NCBI GenBank assembly: GCA_021397845.1
Contig: CM038047.1
Location: forward strand, 125,098,112 to 125,162,111
DNA: 64,000 nt
Reading direction: 5' to 3'
Source: Areca catechu
Lineage: Eukaryota > Streptophyta > Magnoliopsida > Arecales > Arecaceae
The position numbers and the translations under genes were made by a program. The notes under the pieces were generated by a model. It had not been told where the DNA came from. It searched no databases and saw nothing but the letters and a program-made list of their open reading frames with translations. Of this stretch, positions 1-10,774 are shown in pieces; position 1 is the first letter of the stretch; the number at the start of each line of letters is the position of its first letter.

Positions 1-3
1 TAA

Positions 4-577
4 GGAGTATGGCTAAAGAAAGTGTATAGTCAGTTTATTGCTACTTCCTCAGAAGATGATGAAGCTACTGTTGTTGAAGACAAATCTAAAGGTACAATGA
101 TTACTCCATCTGACCTTAAGAAGCTAATATTTCAGAAGATGGAAACTATCTCAAATTCATTGACAGATCACATGAATTCTGTAATTGATGAAATGAAAAA
201 TACAGTTAATGCCAGCTTGTAGAAAATGAGATCTGAACTGAAGCTTCACAAGGAGAAAATGGAAAAGGAAATGAATGATTTTAAATAAGAAGTCAGAAGT
301 ATCTTGCTGCAATCTCAGAAGGAAACAGTAAGATACTCCTGCACAGATCATCAAAGAGTCACTTGAGACTCCTGCTCCTATTCCTTCATTTGATCCACCC
401 TTAGTCAGATCCAAACCTATTGAAACCAAGAAGATACCCAAAACCAAAATGACTAAGGCATTTAGAGCCCTTGTTAGAACTAGATTCAGGGATTTAAGGT
501 TTAAACCCCTAAAAACTAAGACCTCTGATAAGGTTATAGAGGTTGGCTCCTCTTCTTCTAGTGAAGAAGAAGAATAG
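4..577 (+). pseudogene. 3' end of an extra (env-like?) ORF of a SIRE-like copia element, broken
   Basis: One frame can be followed from base 4 to a TAG at 575-577, but it carries internal stops (220-222, 286-288) and at least one frame change near 350-365. The peptide is charged and Lys/Glu-rich, with a stretch likely to form a coiled coil (around 110-285), a basic Arg/Lys block and a final Ser-Glu run. It matches no gag, protease, RT or integrase motif. It lies upstream of a polypurine tract and 3' LTR, where SIRE-type elements carry a third, env-like ORF. That role is inferred from position and the coiled coil; the family is not recognised from sequence. There is no ATG start in view, and the gene continues to the left of the window. 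Confidence 0.4.
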
Positions 578-615
578 ATAGTCTTCTTCTAGTGAAGAAG
601 AAGAATAGATAGTTT
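551..615. repeat. Tandem duplication of a short inverted repeat
   Basis: A unit of about 31 bp containing CTTCTTC-TAGT-GAAGAAG, a perfect 7-bp inverted repeat with a 4-nt loop, is present twice head to tail. The first copy carries the stop codon of the preceding broken ORF; the second follows it in the untranslated region. Confidence 0.75.
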
Positions 616-1426
616 AGTTAGTCTTTTCGTTGCGATTGATCCTTCTTTGTACTTCTCACTTTTTGATATATGAATGCTCTACTCTTTATCTTCTACTGAA
701 TGAATGTACTTTCTTCTCAATGAAATGAAAGTTCTTTTAGTAATTTCTGTTGTTGTCATGTGATATCCTCCTATTCATATAATATTTTTGATACAACAAT
801 GATGAAATTTTAATTAGAATTTAAAATTTGAGAAAGTGAAATTATCTCAAATATATTAAATACTTTCTCAGTCTATTTCAAATCTGAGCTTTATTGAACA
901 TACCTTTTTGATTGATTGACAAAAAGGGGGAGAAATGAGAAAAATGGGAGAATGGTATCTATAATTAAGTTATCATGAAAATTCTGATATCTAGGTTGAG
1001 CTTCCTATTCAATTATTCTTAAAGTGCATAAAAAGAATGAAAAAGGGGAGCATAAAAGTGATAGTACTCAAATTGGACCTAACTGCTATATTATTTCAAA
1101 ACCTAGAGAAAGGGGGAGATTCTCTTAAAAAGGCTTTAATTTTAAACCCTTCCTTTGCTCTGATTGCTCTAAAATGAGTCTGGATTCTTTCAATTTCAAA
1201 CTTTGATACTCCATGTTTGTGCTAATTCTAACTTTATGAAGCTTGCAAAGTCTAGTACTTTGAAATACACAAAAGCACTAACATCAATACTATAAAATTT
1301 CATCTTTAGATCTCTGATACTTATTTACAAATACAGTTAGCTCAGATACATGTGAATATTCACTTTCAAATACATTTATACATGTAAGTGTAAAGAATTT
1401 TTCAAGCCCAGTGTTTTGTCATCATC
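578..1426 (+). other. AT-rich 3' untranslated internal region of the SIRE-like element
   Basis: No coding potential is visible. Several purine runs of the AAAAAGGGGGAGA type occur near 921, 1043 and 1108, resembling the final polypurine tract, as is common in the long 3' non-coding part of SIRE-type elements. Confidence 0.5.
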
Positions 1427-1438
1427 AAAAAGGGGAGA
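1427..1438 (+). promoter_or_regulatory. Polypurine tract (PPT) of the SIRE-like element
   Basis: AAAAAGGGGAGA followed by TTGTTGAC. A purine run directly before a TGTTG LTR start is the plus-strand priming site used in reverse transcription. It fixes both the orientation (+) and the 5' limit of the following LTR. Confidence 0.8.
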
Positions 1439-1766
1439 TTGTTGACCCCATAAGTGATTTTAATGATAACCAAACATTGGAGTATGCACATTTATTTCTA
1501 ACAACTCTTCAAGTGGTTTACAAGTTTTTTGAGGATGATTAATTGTTCAAACTTCAACTCCTACATCTTTAATTCTTGTTTTGAGTTGTGTTGTAATCTT
1601 ATATTGTAAAGAAGAACCCGATAAAAAGTTAAGAAAAATCTGTAAAAAGGGTTACTTTTGTGTGTGTGTGCCTTATAATTATTTTGAGTTGGTGTGCATG
1701 AAAATGAAAAAGTGTTGGTGAGAGTTTTTCCTTAAGTTCAATTATAAAATCTTGAAGAAGTTACTC

Positions 1767-2282
1767 GAGCCGACCTAGCATGTTGAAGAGCCGACTCCAC
1801 CTCATGACACGCAGCAAGGATTCTGGAACACAGCAATCCGAGCTGACTCGAAGGTAACCGAGCCGACTCCAGTGAATCCGAGTCGACTGGAATATGTCCG
1901 AGCCGACTCTTCTAGACTCTAGTTTTTGAAGATTTCTGAGAACAGCCAAGCGAGCTGACCCGAACCAGAAGAGCTGACTCTTCCAGACCTAATTTTGAAG
2001 ACCTGAGAAAGCGAGCCGACCCGAACTGCATCGAGCTGACTCTTCCAAAGTAATGATTTCAGAACCTGAGAAGAAGAGCTGACCAAAGATCAAAAGAGCC
2101 GACTCCTCGAGTTTATGATTTTCACAGATATAAGTTTGAGCTGACCCGAGCTATCAAGAGCCGACTCGTCCAGAGTGAAGTTTTGCACCCTGAGACACCG
2201 AGCCGACTACACTGAAGATTTGGTGACTAGACCTATCGACTCAAAGGATTCGAGCCGACTTGAAGGAATCCGAGCCGACTCG
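1767..2282. repeat. About 17 dispersed copies of GAGCCGACTC
   Basis: The ten-base motif GAG(C/T)(C/T)GAC(T/C)(C/X) occurs about 17 times, mostly 18-50 bp apart. The variant GAGTCGACT at 1878 is close to the perfect palindrome GAGTCGACTC. Spacing is irregular, so this is a dispersed cluster and not a strict tandem array. It lies in the 5' third of the LTR (U3). Confidence 0.8.
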
Positions 2283-2751
2283 AATATCACTTTCAAGTAT
2301 CCAACAGCTATTCTAGAATTTCTTTTTGAATGCTAAAAAGTGCTCGAACGATCATATGTCACATCCCAATGGTCTACAACATCTCAAACTGCCTTGGAGT
2401 GATGGAAGACCTTATATTTGAAGAATTTGAACCTTCTTGAAGAATTAATTAGAGAGTTCTTCAAAGTTTTGAAGCTACATTGAATATCCTACCTACCACA
2501 AGCAAAAGAGTACAAGAGCACAAGAGCATTCAAGTCAGTCTTCAAGTCTTTACCAAATTTAATCTGAAGCTTGAAGTAATTTGGGAAGAAACCACTGAAG
2601 CAATTAAAGCTCATTCAAGTGCATCCAAGTGGACTTCTATCAAGCTACACCGGCAACTATTTGATAAATTGAGTTTGACATTTATCATTGCATTTATTTC
2701 AATTCATTTCTTGAATTGTTTAGGTTATTGGTGAGCTCGATTGAAAATCAA

Positions 2752-2965
2752 ATAGGTTCTTGTGAGCCTTTGATAAAATCAAGTGTTGGGTTCTTGGTGA
2801 TCCTGGTAAAACCAAGTTAGGTTCTTGGTGATCCTATGAAAATCAAGTTAGGTTCTTGGTGATCCTGCGAAAACCAAGTTGGGTTTCTTTGGTGAGCCTG
2901 TTTAAAATCAAAGGTTGTTGGGTCATCTTTGGTGATCCCATTAAAACTAAAGTGTAGAGATTTTG
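2752..2965. repeat. Degenerate tandem repeat (about 37 bp) in the SIRE LTR
   Basis: Five to six degenerate units share GGTTCTTGGTGATCCT and AAAACCAAGTT. The middle copies are most alike, and the outer ones carry indels (TTTCTTTGGTGAGCC). Repeats of the GGTGATCC kind are usual in the R/U5 part of SIRE LTRs. Confidence 0.75.
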
Positions 2966-3238
2966 GATTGTGATCCTATAAAATTATCCTACTGTATTCG
3001 GGTGTGAATATAATGGAAATTCCAAGTGTTATCTTGGGTAGTGGATGTAGGAGCTGGGTTGCTCCGAACCACTATAAATTTGGTGTGTTTGTGTTGTGCT
3101 TCTTCATTCTTATTTAGCTTATGCAATTTACTACTCTGTCACAGCACCTAACACTTTGTAAGGGATTTTTAATTGCATATTATCTACTTTAAGTTTTAAA
3201 TTCCCAATTCACCCTCCTCTTGGGTAGCCACCTAGGCA

Positions 3239-3470
3239 ACACTGGCTTGGGTCTCCTTCTTTGTGCAGGGTAGCTAGATAAAGGAGCCAGCCAAGAAAGG
3301 GGGGGATGGCCCCACGAAAACTCGACACATCTACGACATGCATTGGAGCTACAGGCCACGATGATCTTGGCGACAATAGATTGGTGTGCCAGGTAGGGGG
3401 TGGATGGAGAAGTTGGTTTGATACCAAGTCCCCCACCGCAAGGAAGAGATCTGTGGAAGCCCACGGCCCG
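3239..3470 (+). other. Leader-like region of a Tat-like gypsy element
   Basis: It contains TTGGTGTGCCAGGTAGGGGG at 3381-3400, resembling the sequence just downstream of the 5' LTR in Tat/Ogre-type gypsy elements, with a G-run and then a start codon at 3471. No LTR of this element is seen; its left side was replaced by the SIRE-like insertion ending at 3238. The family name rests on memory of the motif only. Confidence 0.4.
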
Positions 3471-3974
3471 ATGGTGACCACACATGCTCAAAAAGCCTCC
3501 GCTAGCCGAGTGGGAGATCCCTCTTGCCATGGTGACCATAGCTTAGAGTGGGAACTGCCTGCTTCACCACCGTCGGCTTCGATGGATCCTTAGATCATCG
3601 TGTTGGCCCAGTAGGTCCAGGCCCTAGCCACTATGGTATGCCAGCTCCATCAGAGGCACCGATCCCTGAAAACTCAGCAGCAACTAGGTACACCGGTAGC
3701 CCATGCCACCAATCCCCATACCAACCTACGGTCCTTTCAGGAGGGGCCATTGCATGCAGCATCCCGCCCATGGGGGGATCACCAGATGGCTGGAAAGAAG
3801 CTGCGACATGATTCGACCGAACCGTTGGGAGTCGATCCCCAGTCTCGGACCATGGTGCGTGCTCACACCAGCGGCACCAGTGTGGCCAGGAACACAGGAG
3901 GGAGTTCCTCCATTTCGACCACCCTTCACCCCCCATGGTCTCTACCGAGGGGTCCACAGATGAGGCAATCTGCC
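3471..3974 (+). pseudogene. N-terminal part of a Tat-like Ty3/gypsy gag
   Basis: An ATG at 3471 opens a short reading beginning MVTTHAQKASASR, ending at TAG (3591-3593) after SMDP. The similarity to Tat-type Gag openings then appears to continue in another frame (3633-3974) with a Gln-rich stretch, VCQLHQRHRSLKTQQQLG. Such openings, a basic start, a Pro-rich linker and a Gln-rich helix, are typical of Tat/Ogre Gag. The copy is truncated at 3974 by the neighbouring LTR element and has at least one stop and one frameshift. No capsid or zinc knuckle is left. Confidence 0.4.
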
Positions 3975-4734
3975 TGATGGGGCATGGGATTAGGGGAGGA
4001 TCATCGGCGAGCGAGAAGTCACCGATTATTAGGGTACTACTATTTTTTTTTTATTTTTCTAGGGGCGATGAAGGAATAATGGAGATGGAGGGTAGGAAAA
4101 TTGGACACTACAGGCTTGGGACTTACATTCATGGAGAGACATTTCACCTCTAGGGCATCTCACCCACCCCACTACATGTAGCCTAGGGCATCCCACCCAA
4201 ATCACTACCTGGGGCTGTGAAGAAAAATCTCTAAGACCATAGAGGGGACTTGATGGAGAAGGGGATAACTAGGACCTCACGCCCCTCGATGCTCGAAAGC
4301 GAAGGCATAGGGTCTCACACCCCTCAATGCTCGAAGGCGAAGGCAAGATGGGCCTCATGCCCACTCCTTTACGAAGGCAGAATGAAAAAACACTCTTCCC
4401 TAAAAGCTTATCTTTATTAACCAATTTTTTTATAAAGAACCGAGGGTGTATTTATAGACCTTTCCAACCCTCATTTGAATTTGAATACAAGATAAAAGAT
4501 AAGGATGATTTAAATTCAAATACAAGATAAGATGAGATCTATCCCAATCCTAATAACTAGATATCAAAATCCTAACTAACTAACAAATTTTAAAATAAAG
4601 ATAAATCCTAAAAACTAAAACTCGATCCTAAAAATAACTTAGTATGGATATGCATCGAGATCCATGCTGCTCTAGGTCAGTGCTGCTCCAAGATCTGTGT
4701 TACATCAAGATCAGTGCTGGCGATGTCTCCATCA
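3975..4734 (-). repeat. 3' LTR of the LARD-like element
   Basis: Plus-strand ends are TGATGGGG and CTCCATCA. On the minus strand it reads from 4734 to 3975 and contains a TATAAATA box (plus-strand TATTTATAG near 4451). It aligns by eye with 6080-6847 almost end to end, including the CCCTCGATGCTCGAA and GGGCATC(T/C)CACC blocks. There are many substitutions, so the element is not recent. Confidence 0.75.
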
Positions 4735-5068
4735 TTTTCTTAAGGTGGGGAGAACTCGACTCCATCGAGTCAGGCTCAGACTCTAGCTTCAGCTTGAATT
4801 CAGGCTCCTGGGACTCTAGCTTGACTCATCAATAGCCATAAGATTTTTTTTTTTCAAACAAATCCCAGATTTTTTTTCAGCTCTGCTCTGGGATCCATGT
4901 TCGTGGGGTCCATCAACTCTAGCCCCTCGATCGAGCCCTTGACCCCAGATGCATCACTTTTTTTGCATCTTTAAAATGACACAGCTCTAAAATTCATGCA
5001 GCTTTAAGATCTGTGTAGCTTTGAGATGTGTGCAGGCTTGAAGTTGGCAAGAGGGATGGAAGCTGCTT

Positions 5069-5710
5069 TCATGATCGTGTAGCTTCTTCTTTCTCCCTTA
5101 GACTGATGGGGCTGGAATAGTGGAGGGACTCCTGGCTAGCTTTGCTGGTGGTTGCGGCATGGATGGGAAGAAGGGTTCTGGTGGATGGCTCGACATCGGT
5201 TGTTTCGTTCGGTTGCAGGCGACAAAGGTGGATGCCCTGGTTCAAGAAGTCGATAGCCTCCTTGATCTTCCCCTCTCTATAGAGGGCCATGATATCGATG
5301 GGACCTGGAGGAGGCGCCACACCGGGGGCAATCAGAGGTGGCGGGCCATTAATGGGGGGGGGATGGCTGTAATCCATGGGAGGGCGATTATCGATGGGGA
5401 GGTGGTGGCTAAATGGGGGCCGCTAGTGGTTCTAAGTGGGCCAATGGCCAGGATTAGCATTGCGGTCAGTGGGGAAGGCATGGGGGTCGGATGGAGGCGG
5501 CTATTGGAAGGTAGGGGTAGTAGAGGAGGTGGATCGGCATCGAGATGCAAGGGCCCGAGAGGGGAAAGGTTAGAGCTTTAAGGTTTTGAGGAGGAGAGGG
5601 GAGGAGGGGAGGGAGAGGGAAGGTGGACCTTGGATAGGATGACGGCGAGCATGGAGTTGCCGGTGCAATGGATGGCAACGAAGGAGTCCATGGCAGGAAA
5701 GAGTGCAGAG
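5069..5710 (-). pseudogene. Captured host-like fragment, possibly N-terminus of a PPR protein
   Basis: The minus strand of the internal region reads like the 5' end of a plant gene: GC-rich, Pro/Ser-rich and with CTAGGGTT-type leader words near 5730-5760. The last open stretch (5377-5069) contains IDIMALYREGKIKEAID, which resembles the short helix-rich segment ahead of the first repeats in some DYW-type PPR proteins. Frame changes and stops are needed to join it to the upstream part. No complete PPR motif or DYW domain is present, so any protein would be non-functional. It could instead be another Pro-rich host protein. Confidence 0.35.
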
Positions 5711-6063
5711 TGGGAGAAGAGGGAAGAACCCTAGCGAGTTTCTAAGAAACCCTATGGTTTGAGTTTTCTCGAGTCGTCGGGCATAATCAGATTGAAGGGG
5801 ATGGAGGAGGGGTTGGACTTGGTCGGCGGTGGCATTCGCGGATGGGGCAGAGTCCTCGCTCAAGCATGGCGGTGGATGTTGATGGGCAGGGAACGAGGAA
5901 CCTAGGAAGACCTTGGGAAGGCAGTTTGATGGAGTATGTGGCTCTGTCGATAGTGGTAGGTGTAGGAAGAAATGGGTTGCTTCATGGGAGGAGGAAGCTT
6001 AGGATGTGTATTGCTGGTTTGATAATAGGCTAGGGAAGGAAGAAGAAAATATCCTAATTCTCT

Positions 6064-6079
6064 AGCTCTGATACCAAAT
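6064..6079 (-). promoter_or_regulatory. Primer-binding site of the LARD-like element
   Basis: The minus strand reads ATTTGGTATCAGAGCT directly after the LTR end CCCCATCA. The TGGTATCAGAGC core is complementary to the 3' end of plant initiator-Met tRNA. It identifies 6080-6847 as the 5' LTR. Confidence 0.8.
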
Positions 6080-6847
6080 TGATGGGGAACGGATCGGGGG
6101 TAGGATCATCGACAAGCTGAGAAGTCATCGATGATTAGGGTACTACTATATTTTTTTAATTTTATTTTTTTTAGGGGATGGAGAATGAATAATGAAAATG
6201 GAGGGTAGGAAAATTGGACACCCTACAGACTTGAGACTTACATTCATGGAGAGACCTCTCACCTCTAGGGCATCTCACCTACCCCACTACATGTTCTAGG
6301 GCATCCCACCCATATCACTACATGCGGAGCTTAGGGCATCCCACCCAAATCACTACCTAGGGCTGTGAATGAAAATCTCTAAGACCATAGAGGGACTCGA
6401 CGGGAAGGAGATAACTAGGGCCTCATGCCCCTCGATGCTCGAAAGCAAAGGCATAGGGTCTCACACCCCTCGATGACTGAAGGCGAAGGGCTGGATGGGC
6501 TCACGCCCACTCCTTTAATAGAGGCAGAATGAAGAATCAGTCTCCCCTAAAAACTCATCTTCATTACCAATTTTTTTACAAAGACTGAGGGTGGTATTAT
6601 AGACCTTTCCAATCCTCATTTGAATTGGAATACAGATAAAAAGATAAGGAGGGTTCAATTTAAATACAAGATAATATGAGATCTATCCCAATCCTAACAA
6701 CTAGATATCGAAATCCTAACGATCTAACAATTTCAATAAAGATAAATCCAATATTTAATCTTCGAATTTAAATTTATTTGCATCGAAATCCATGCTGCTC
6801 TGGGATACATTCTACTCCAAGATTCGTGCAGGTCGATGTCCCCATCA
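6080..6847 (-). repeat. 5' LTR of the LARD-like element
   Basis: The plus-strand start TGATGGGGA and end TCCCCATCA form a perfect 9-bp terminal inverted repeat. The sequence is homologous to 3975-4734. It carries the minus-strand TATA region near 6595 (GGTATTATAGACC, decayed) and lies against SIRE gag at 6848. Confidence 0.8.
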
Positions 6848-7631
6848 ATTTTCTAGCTAGAAGATCTTCCTTACTCTCAACTTCTTCTTCTTCTTCCGAT
6901 TCATCATTTGACGATTCCTTTTGTGTAGTAGACTGAAGGCTATCCCCTTTTTCTTCTTATCCAAATCCATAGATTTTTGTTTCAAATTTAACTCATAAGT
7001 CATAAGCGTCCTACTAGCTGCTCCAAAGGTAGTTTGTCAACATCTTTGGCTTCTTGTATGGTAGTCACCTTTGGATTCCAAGATGTTGAAAGAGACCTGA
7101 GAATTTTGTTCACAAAATCGGTATTAGACATAATTTTACCTAAGCTTCTCATGCCATTAACAATATTTGTGAACCTAGTGTACATGTTAGTGATAGATTC
7201 ATTTGGTTCCATGCGGAACATCTCATAAGTGTGCACTAATATGTTAACTTTGGTATTCATCACTTATCAGTACCCTTATGGATAACTTCGAGTGTGTCCC
7301 ATATTTTTTTGGTTAATGTGCATGTAGAAATCCTATTGAATTCATTAGGATCCAATGCACAGTAAAGGAGATTCATTGCTTTTGCATTGATCTTGGATTG
7401 CTTAATGTTATTTTCATCCCAATCCTCTTCGAGCTTTGGGATGGAAATACCATGAACCACAACCGAAGGAATATATAGACCTTTATCAACAACTTTCCAT
7501 AAATTGTAATCTATAGAATGCATGTAAATTTTCATTCTAGTTTTTCAATAAGTATAATTAGTTCCATTAAAGTATGGAGGTCTGTTTGAGACTTGTCCCT
7601 CAACTACACTAGTACCAAGTGGGGTTGCCAT
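6848..7631 (-). pseudogene. SIRE-like Ty1/copia gag, truncated and broken
   Basis: The start codon is at 7631 on the minus strand (MATPLGTSVVEG), followed by RPPYFNGTNYTY, a hallmark of SIRE/UBN2-type Gag. A TGA then stands where a Trp codon is expected. The UBN2 core continues through NLLYCALDPNEFNRISTC. A 1-nt loss near 7262 shifts the frame to MEPNESITNMYTRFTNIV. The C-terminal acidic and Lys-rich linker (ESSNDESEEEEEVESKED) runs to 6848, where the LARD-like LTR cuts it. No zinc knuckle or pol remains. Gag would form virus-like particles in an intact element; here it is dead. Confidence 0.85.
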
Positions 7632-7671
7632 AGATCTTTACTCAAGACGGTTAGACCTATATACTGAGAAT

Positions 7672-7686
7672 GTGGCTCTGATACCA
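7672..7686 (-). promoter_or_regulatory. Primer-binding site of the minus-strand SIRE-like element
   Basis: The minus strand reads TGGTATCAGAGCCAC, complementary to initiator-Met tRNA, 5 nt from the LTR tip and about 40 nt upstream of the gag start at 7631. Confidence 0.85.
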
Positions 7687-7691
7687 CTTAT

Positions 7692-7749
7692 TGCCCAGTA
7701 AGCAATCCAAGAGGGGGGTGAATTGGGTTTCTAAAATTAATTGCAAGTG
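7692..7749 (-). repeat. 3' tip of the 5' LTR of the minus-strand SIRE-like element
   Basis: Only the last 58 bp of the LTR are here (plus strand TGCCCAG ... GAGGGGGGTGAATTGGG). The rest is displaced by copia G; the LTR start reappears at 29856-30368. This motif matches the end of the plus-strand SIRE LTR at 3210-3238. Confidence 0.7.
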
Positions 7750-8904
7750 TGTTGATAGAAAAAATGCCCTAAGAGCCAATCACTATAAGGGCCTTTTTGT
7801 AAACTTCCAACTCATGTATGACATAGTTTCATATTAATAAAGACATTTGATTCATCATATACTTCTGTGTCATATTTTCTTACTGATTATGATGAACCCC
7901 ATAAATTAAGGCATTGGAGTTAGGGTTATGATGGAGTTCATAACAGTGAGACCTAATTTCTATAAACCCTAATCTAGAATGTTCCTAGTCGTTGGACCAT
8001 CGATTCGGGGATCGATGAATCCGGAAATATTAGCTTATCCTATGTATGCTCAGTTGATGAGGGTGGTTGATCTCACAACCACTTGTGTAGAAACACTGAT
8101 ACAAGAAAAAGGGTGCTCATCAGGGTATGAGTACACTGGATTGATCCTCACCGGGATTATCTTATGGAAGTCTTACTACTTGTCAAAAGATAGATCCCAG
8201 AGTAGAAGTTGTACATGTGATCTTTAGACCTGAGGTCACCATGGTTCATTGTGCACACTAAGTCATATTTTAGTTCATACTCATTCATGCCATTGCAGCA
8301 TTTACGGGGTGTTCTGGGTATGGTGGAAGGTGTACGAAGGATGTGAGTGGACCAACAAGGAATCGATCATTCCTGGTAAGAGAAATTATTATCCCATGCA
8401 ATCCCTTCGATGAGAGACTCAAGGAGTCTTTGATCAAAGCAGGATGAGATTAGTGAAATCTAATCAGTCATCAATTGAGTCCTCATGATCGAGCTAAGAT
8501 TCGATATGATTAAGTGTTAAGGTTTCACATATATCCATACCTATCACTTAATCGAGATAATGGGAGATCGAAAGATTGAATTGCATGGTAACTTACTACT
8601 AAAGGGTATTTTGGTATTTTTACCAAATTTCTCATCTTCCGGGTAGGCATGACATATTGCTAGATATCAATCTTGTCTTGTAAGTTTTCATGAACCAATT
8701 GGTTTGGTTTCATGAGTAAATTCGATGTGTGATTTGAATTGGACAATTAGGTGAGCCAATTTGACCTAATTAAGTCAATCAGGTTCGATCGGATTGAATC
8801 GGCTCAAACCTAAACCTACTGTTAGCTAGATGTAGAACTCAATGGGTCACACACAATAGAGACTTGGCCAAGGAAGTCATTCATGATTTAATTAGGGTCA
8901 AAGG
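7750..8904 (+). mobile_element. Copia G, 5' LTR, first part
   Basis: It starts TGTTGATAG directly after the SIRE LTR tip. It shares ACCTGAGGTCACCATGG (8229-8245) with the LTR of copia F, so the two are related families. It is interrupted at 8904 by F and continues at 25564-26029 and 27281-28289, for about 2.6 kb in total. No reading frame inside it looks genuine. Confidence 0.6.
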
Positions 8905-10773
8905 TGTTAGGAATTGTGTCCCAATGCCAATCGTCTAGGTTGTAGACGGTTGTGCTACTTTGTATTTGTATATGAATTCTTTATAATAAATAAAAAGTTA
9001 GTTATTTTTGGCTGTCCATCATTTTACATTTTTCTATAATGAACTCTTGTATGATGGAGTCCTTAGAACTACTTTGTTTTGATATAGAGAGGATATATCA
9101 AGTAGTTCTTAAACTAGTTCACAACCAAATGATACATTGTTATAGGATGACAATGTATCAAGTGTAGGTTGTTGTATGTCACATTTATTGGTTATCCTCT
9201 TAACCAAGGAGTGTGGAGACACTGGTGTGACATACAAGTGAAGTGTATGACATTTCAATGAACGTGACCATCTGCAGAGCTCCCTTCTATAAAAGGGTTG
9301 CTCATGAAGGGATATGGGTATATGTGTCCCTCAGACCTGAGGTCACCATAGCAGCTTGCAAGCAACTCACTATACTTGGGTGCCGGACTATCTAGATTTC
9401 TAATCTAGTGACAGAAGGTTTCTGAGTATAGTCAAGTACTTGTAGAGCAGTGGTGGATCAAGATGGAATTGACCTCTCTAAATAGTTTGGAGTGAATGAC
9501 TCACTATGTCTCAATTCAGCAAAACCTTGGCCAGGGTAGTTCTTGTGAGGAGTCACAGAACTTGTGAGGTTGAGACATGATCTAGATAGACCAAATTAGG
9601 GTTGGCAGTCGAACCCTAGGTCATCCTGAGCATTGTAAGGTCAAAGGGATGAATTATGCGGCAACCATATGCCAGAGGTTCTTGTGAGGTGCTCTGCATC
9701 TTCGACATATCCGTATATCGGGTATCATTACTAGATGAAGACTTTGACTGAAACTAGAAATGTTCCAGTGCTACTGGCTCAGTGTTCGAACCTATGGGGT
9801 CTTACACCATAGAGGATTTCTATTTGATCTTGTGGCTAATCGATGATTAGGAATCGTTTGTCATCACTTGAAGTCAATATGATTGACTTTGCTCCAAGTG
9901 TCGATACTTGGAATTTTACAGGTGTCGACACTTGGTGAAGTGTTGTCACTTGGTCATTTTCGAGTGTTGACACTTCCAATGACGAGCAAAATTTCAGGAA
10001 GGATTTTGTGGAGGATTTTTGGGCATGTTTTGTCCTGGTTTGAATTTTGAATTCAAACCAGATTTGGCTCAAGGTTATTTTGGTATGAAAGTCATACTTA
10101 CCTTAATGGTTTGGACCCATTTGGAATGGCCATGATCCTCTCCCCCATTCTCTCACTTCATCTCTCCTCCTTCCTTCTTCTCCCTCTCATGGTAGCTCCT
10201 ATCAATATAGGTCTTTGTAGTAGCTGCTGGGGTTACACATACATGTACAGTTAGAGAGAAAAGAAAAGAGAGGAAGAAGAAGGGTTTTATGAGAGGTTTA
10301 GGGATTGGGTGTGAGCCACCTAGCAATCAAGCTAGGTCTTGGGAAAGAGGTTTTGGGAAGGGATTCCTGCTTTCTTTCTAGTCTTCCTGGAAGAAGAAGA
10401 TCGGCCAAGGATCCAGAAGAGCAAGCACTCCGAGGGAGTTGATTAGAGTCGAGCCCAGGTGTGGACATCCAATAGAGGCCAGATGCTTGTGTGGCTCGAG
10501 CGCCCTCCTCCTCCTCAGAGCTCTTCATAGCTTCTCTCCAGCACTCTCTGAGGTATAGAGGTATGACCTTTATATTTATGTTCTTCAGTTGTTTTTGATG
10601 TTATATGCATGCTACATTATTATGCTAGGTCCTGTTGCTGGCAGATTGGTAGATTATTTAGATCTATCTACCGAGCCTTCCCCTGTGCATGTCTAAAAAT
10701 GTTTTAAAATGTATTTCTTCTAGCCCTTTTTTCTTGCATAATGTATGCTAGGTGAAGGTATTTTTCACCTTCA
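8905..10773 (+). repeat. 5' LTR of copia F
   Basis: TGTTAGGAATTGTGTCCCAA to CACCTTCA, 1869 bp. It carries three to four AGTGT(C/T)GACACTT-type palindromes at 9893-9978 and a pyrimidine-rich stretch (10140-10195). It aligns along its length with 23690-25558. Confidence 0.9.
9288..9295 (+). promoter_or_regulatory. Candidate TATA box in the F 5' LTR
   Basis: TATAAAAG within CCCTTCTATAAAAGGG. The matching position in the 3' LTR (24070-24080) reads TACCAAAG, so the box is kept only in the 5' copy, or arose there. Confidence 0.4.
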
Positions 10774-10774
10774 A

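Larger units (their letters stand above)
1440..3238 (+). mobile_element. 3' LTR of a SIRE-like Ty1/copia element
   Basis: It starts TGTTGACC after a PPT and ends near CCTAGGCA just after CACCCTCCTCTTGGG, a terminal motif that recurs inverted in the minus-strand SIRE LTR tip at 7692-7749. The start matches the LTR start at 30368 (minus) over TGTTGAC and the downstream ATTTTGATGATAA-type block. Length is about 1.8 kb. Two internal repeat families are listed separately. Both limits are by eye; the 5' end is firmer. The matching 5' LTR lies outside the window, so no TSD can be tested. Confidence 0.75.
3975..6847 (-). mobile_element. Non-autonomous LTR element (LARD-like) carrying a host-like fragment
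   Basis: Two direct repeats of about 760 bp (3975-4734 and 6080-6847) with TGATGG/CCATCA ends flank 1.35 kb that has no gag, protease, RT or integrase. A PBS next to the right-hand repeat sets the orientation as minus. The internal region is GC-richer than its surroundings and encodes a short PPR-like peptide. The flanks do not share a 5-bp duplication, and they belong to different elements (Tat-like gag on the left, SIRE gag on the right), so this copy may be a recombination product. Related remnants lie at 59135-59724 and 61070-61539. Confidence 0.7.

Noticed and set aside
2480..2734. 84-codon frame in the SIRE LTR
   Set aside because: Inside the LTR, without motif; likely chance.
5120..5581. 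153-codon plus-strand frame
   Set aside because: It is antisense to the leader-like, Pro-rich captured segment, which reads sensibly on the minus strand; Gly-rich composition is the shadow of Pro-rich codons.
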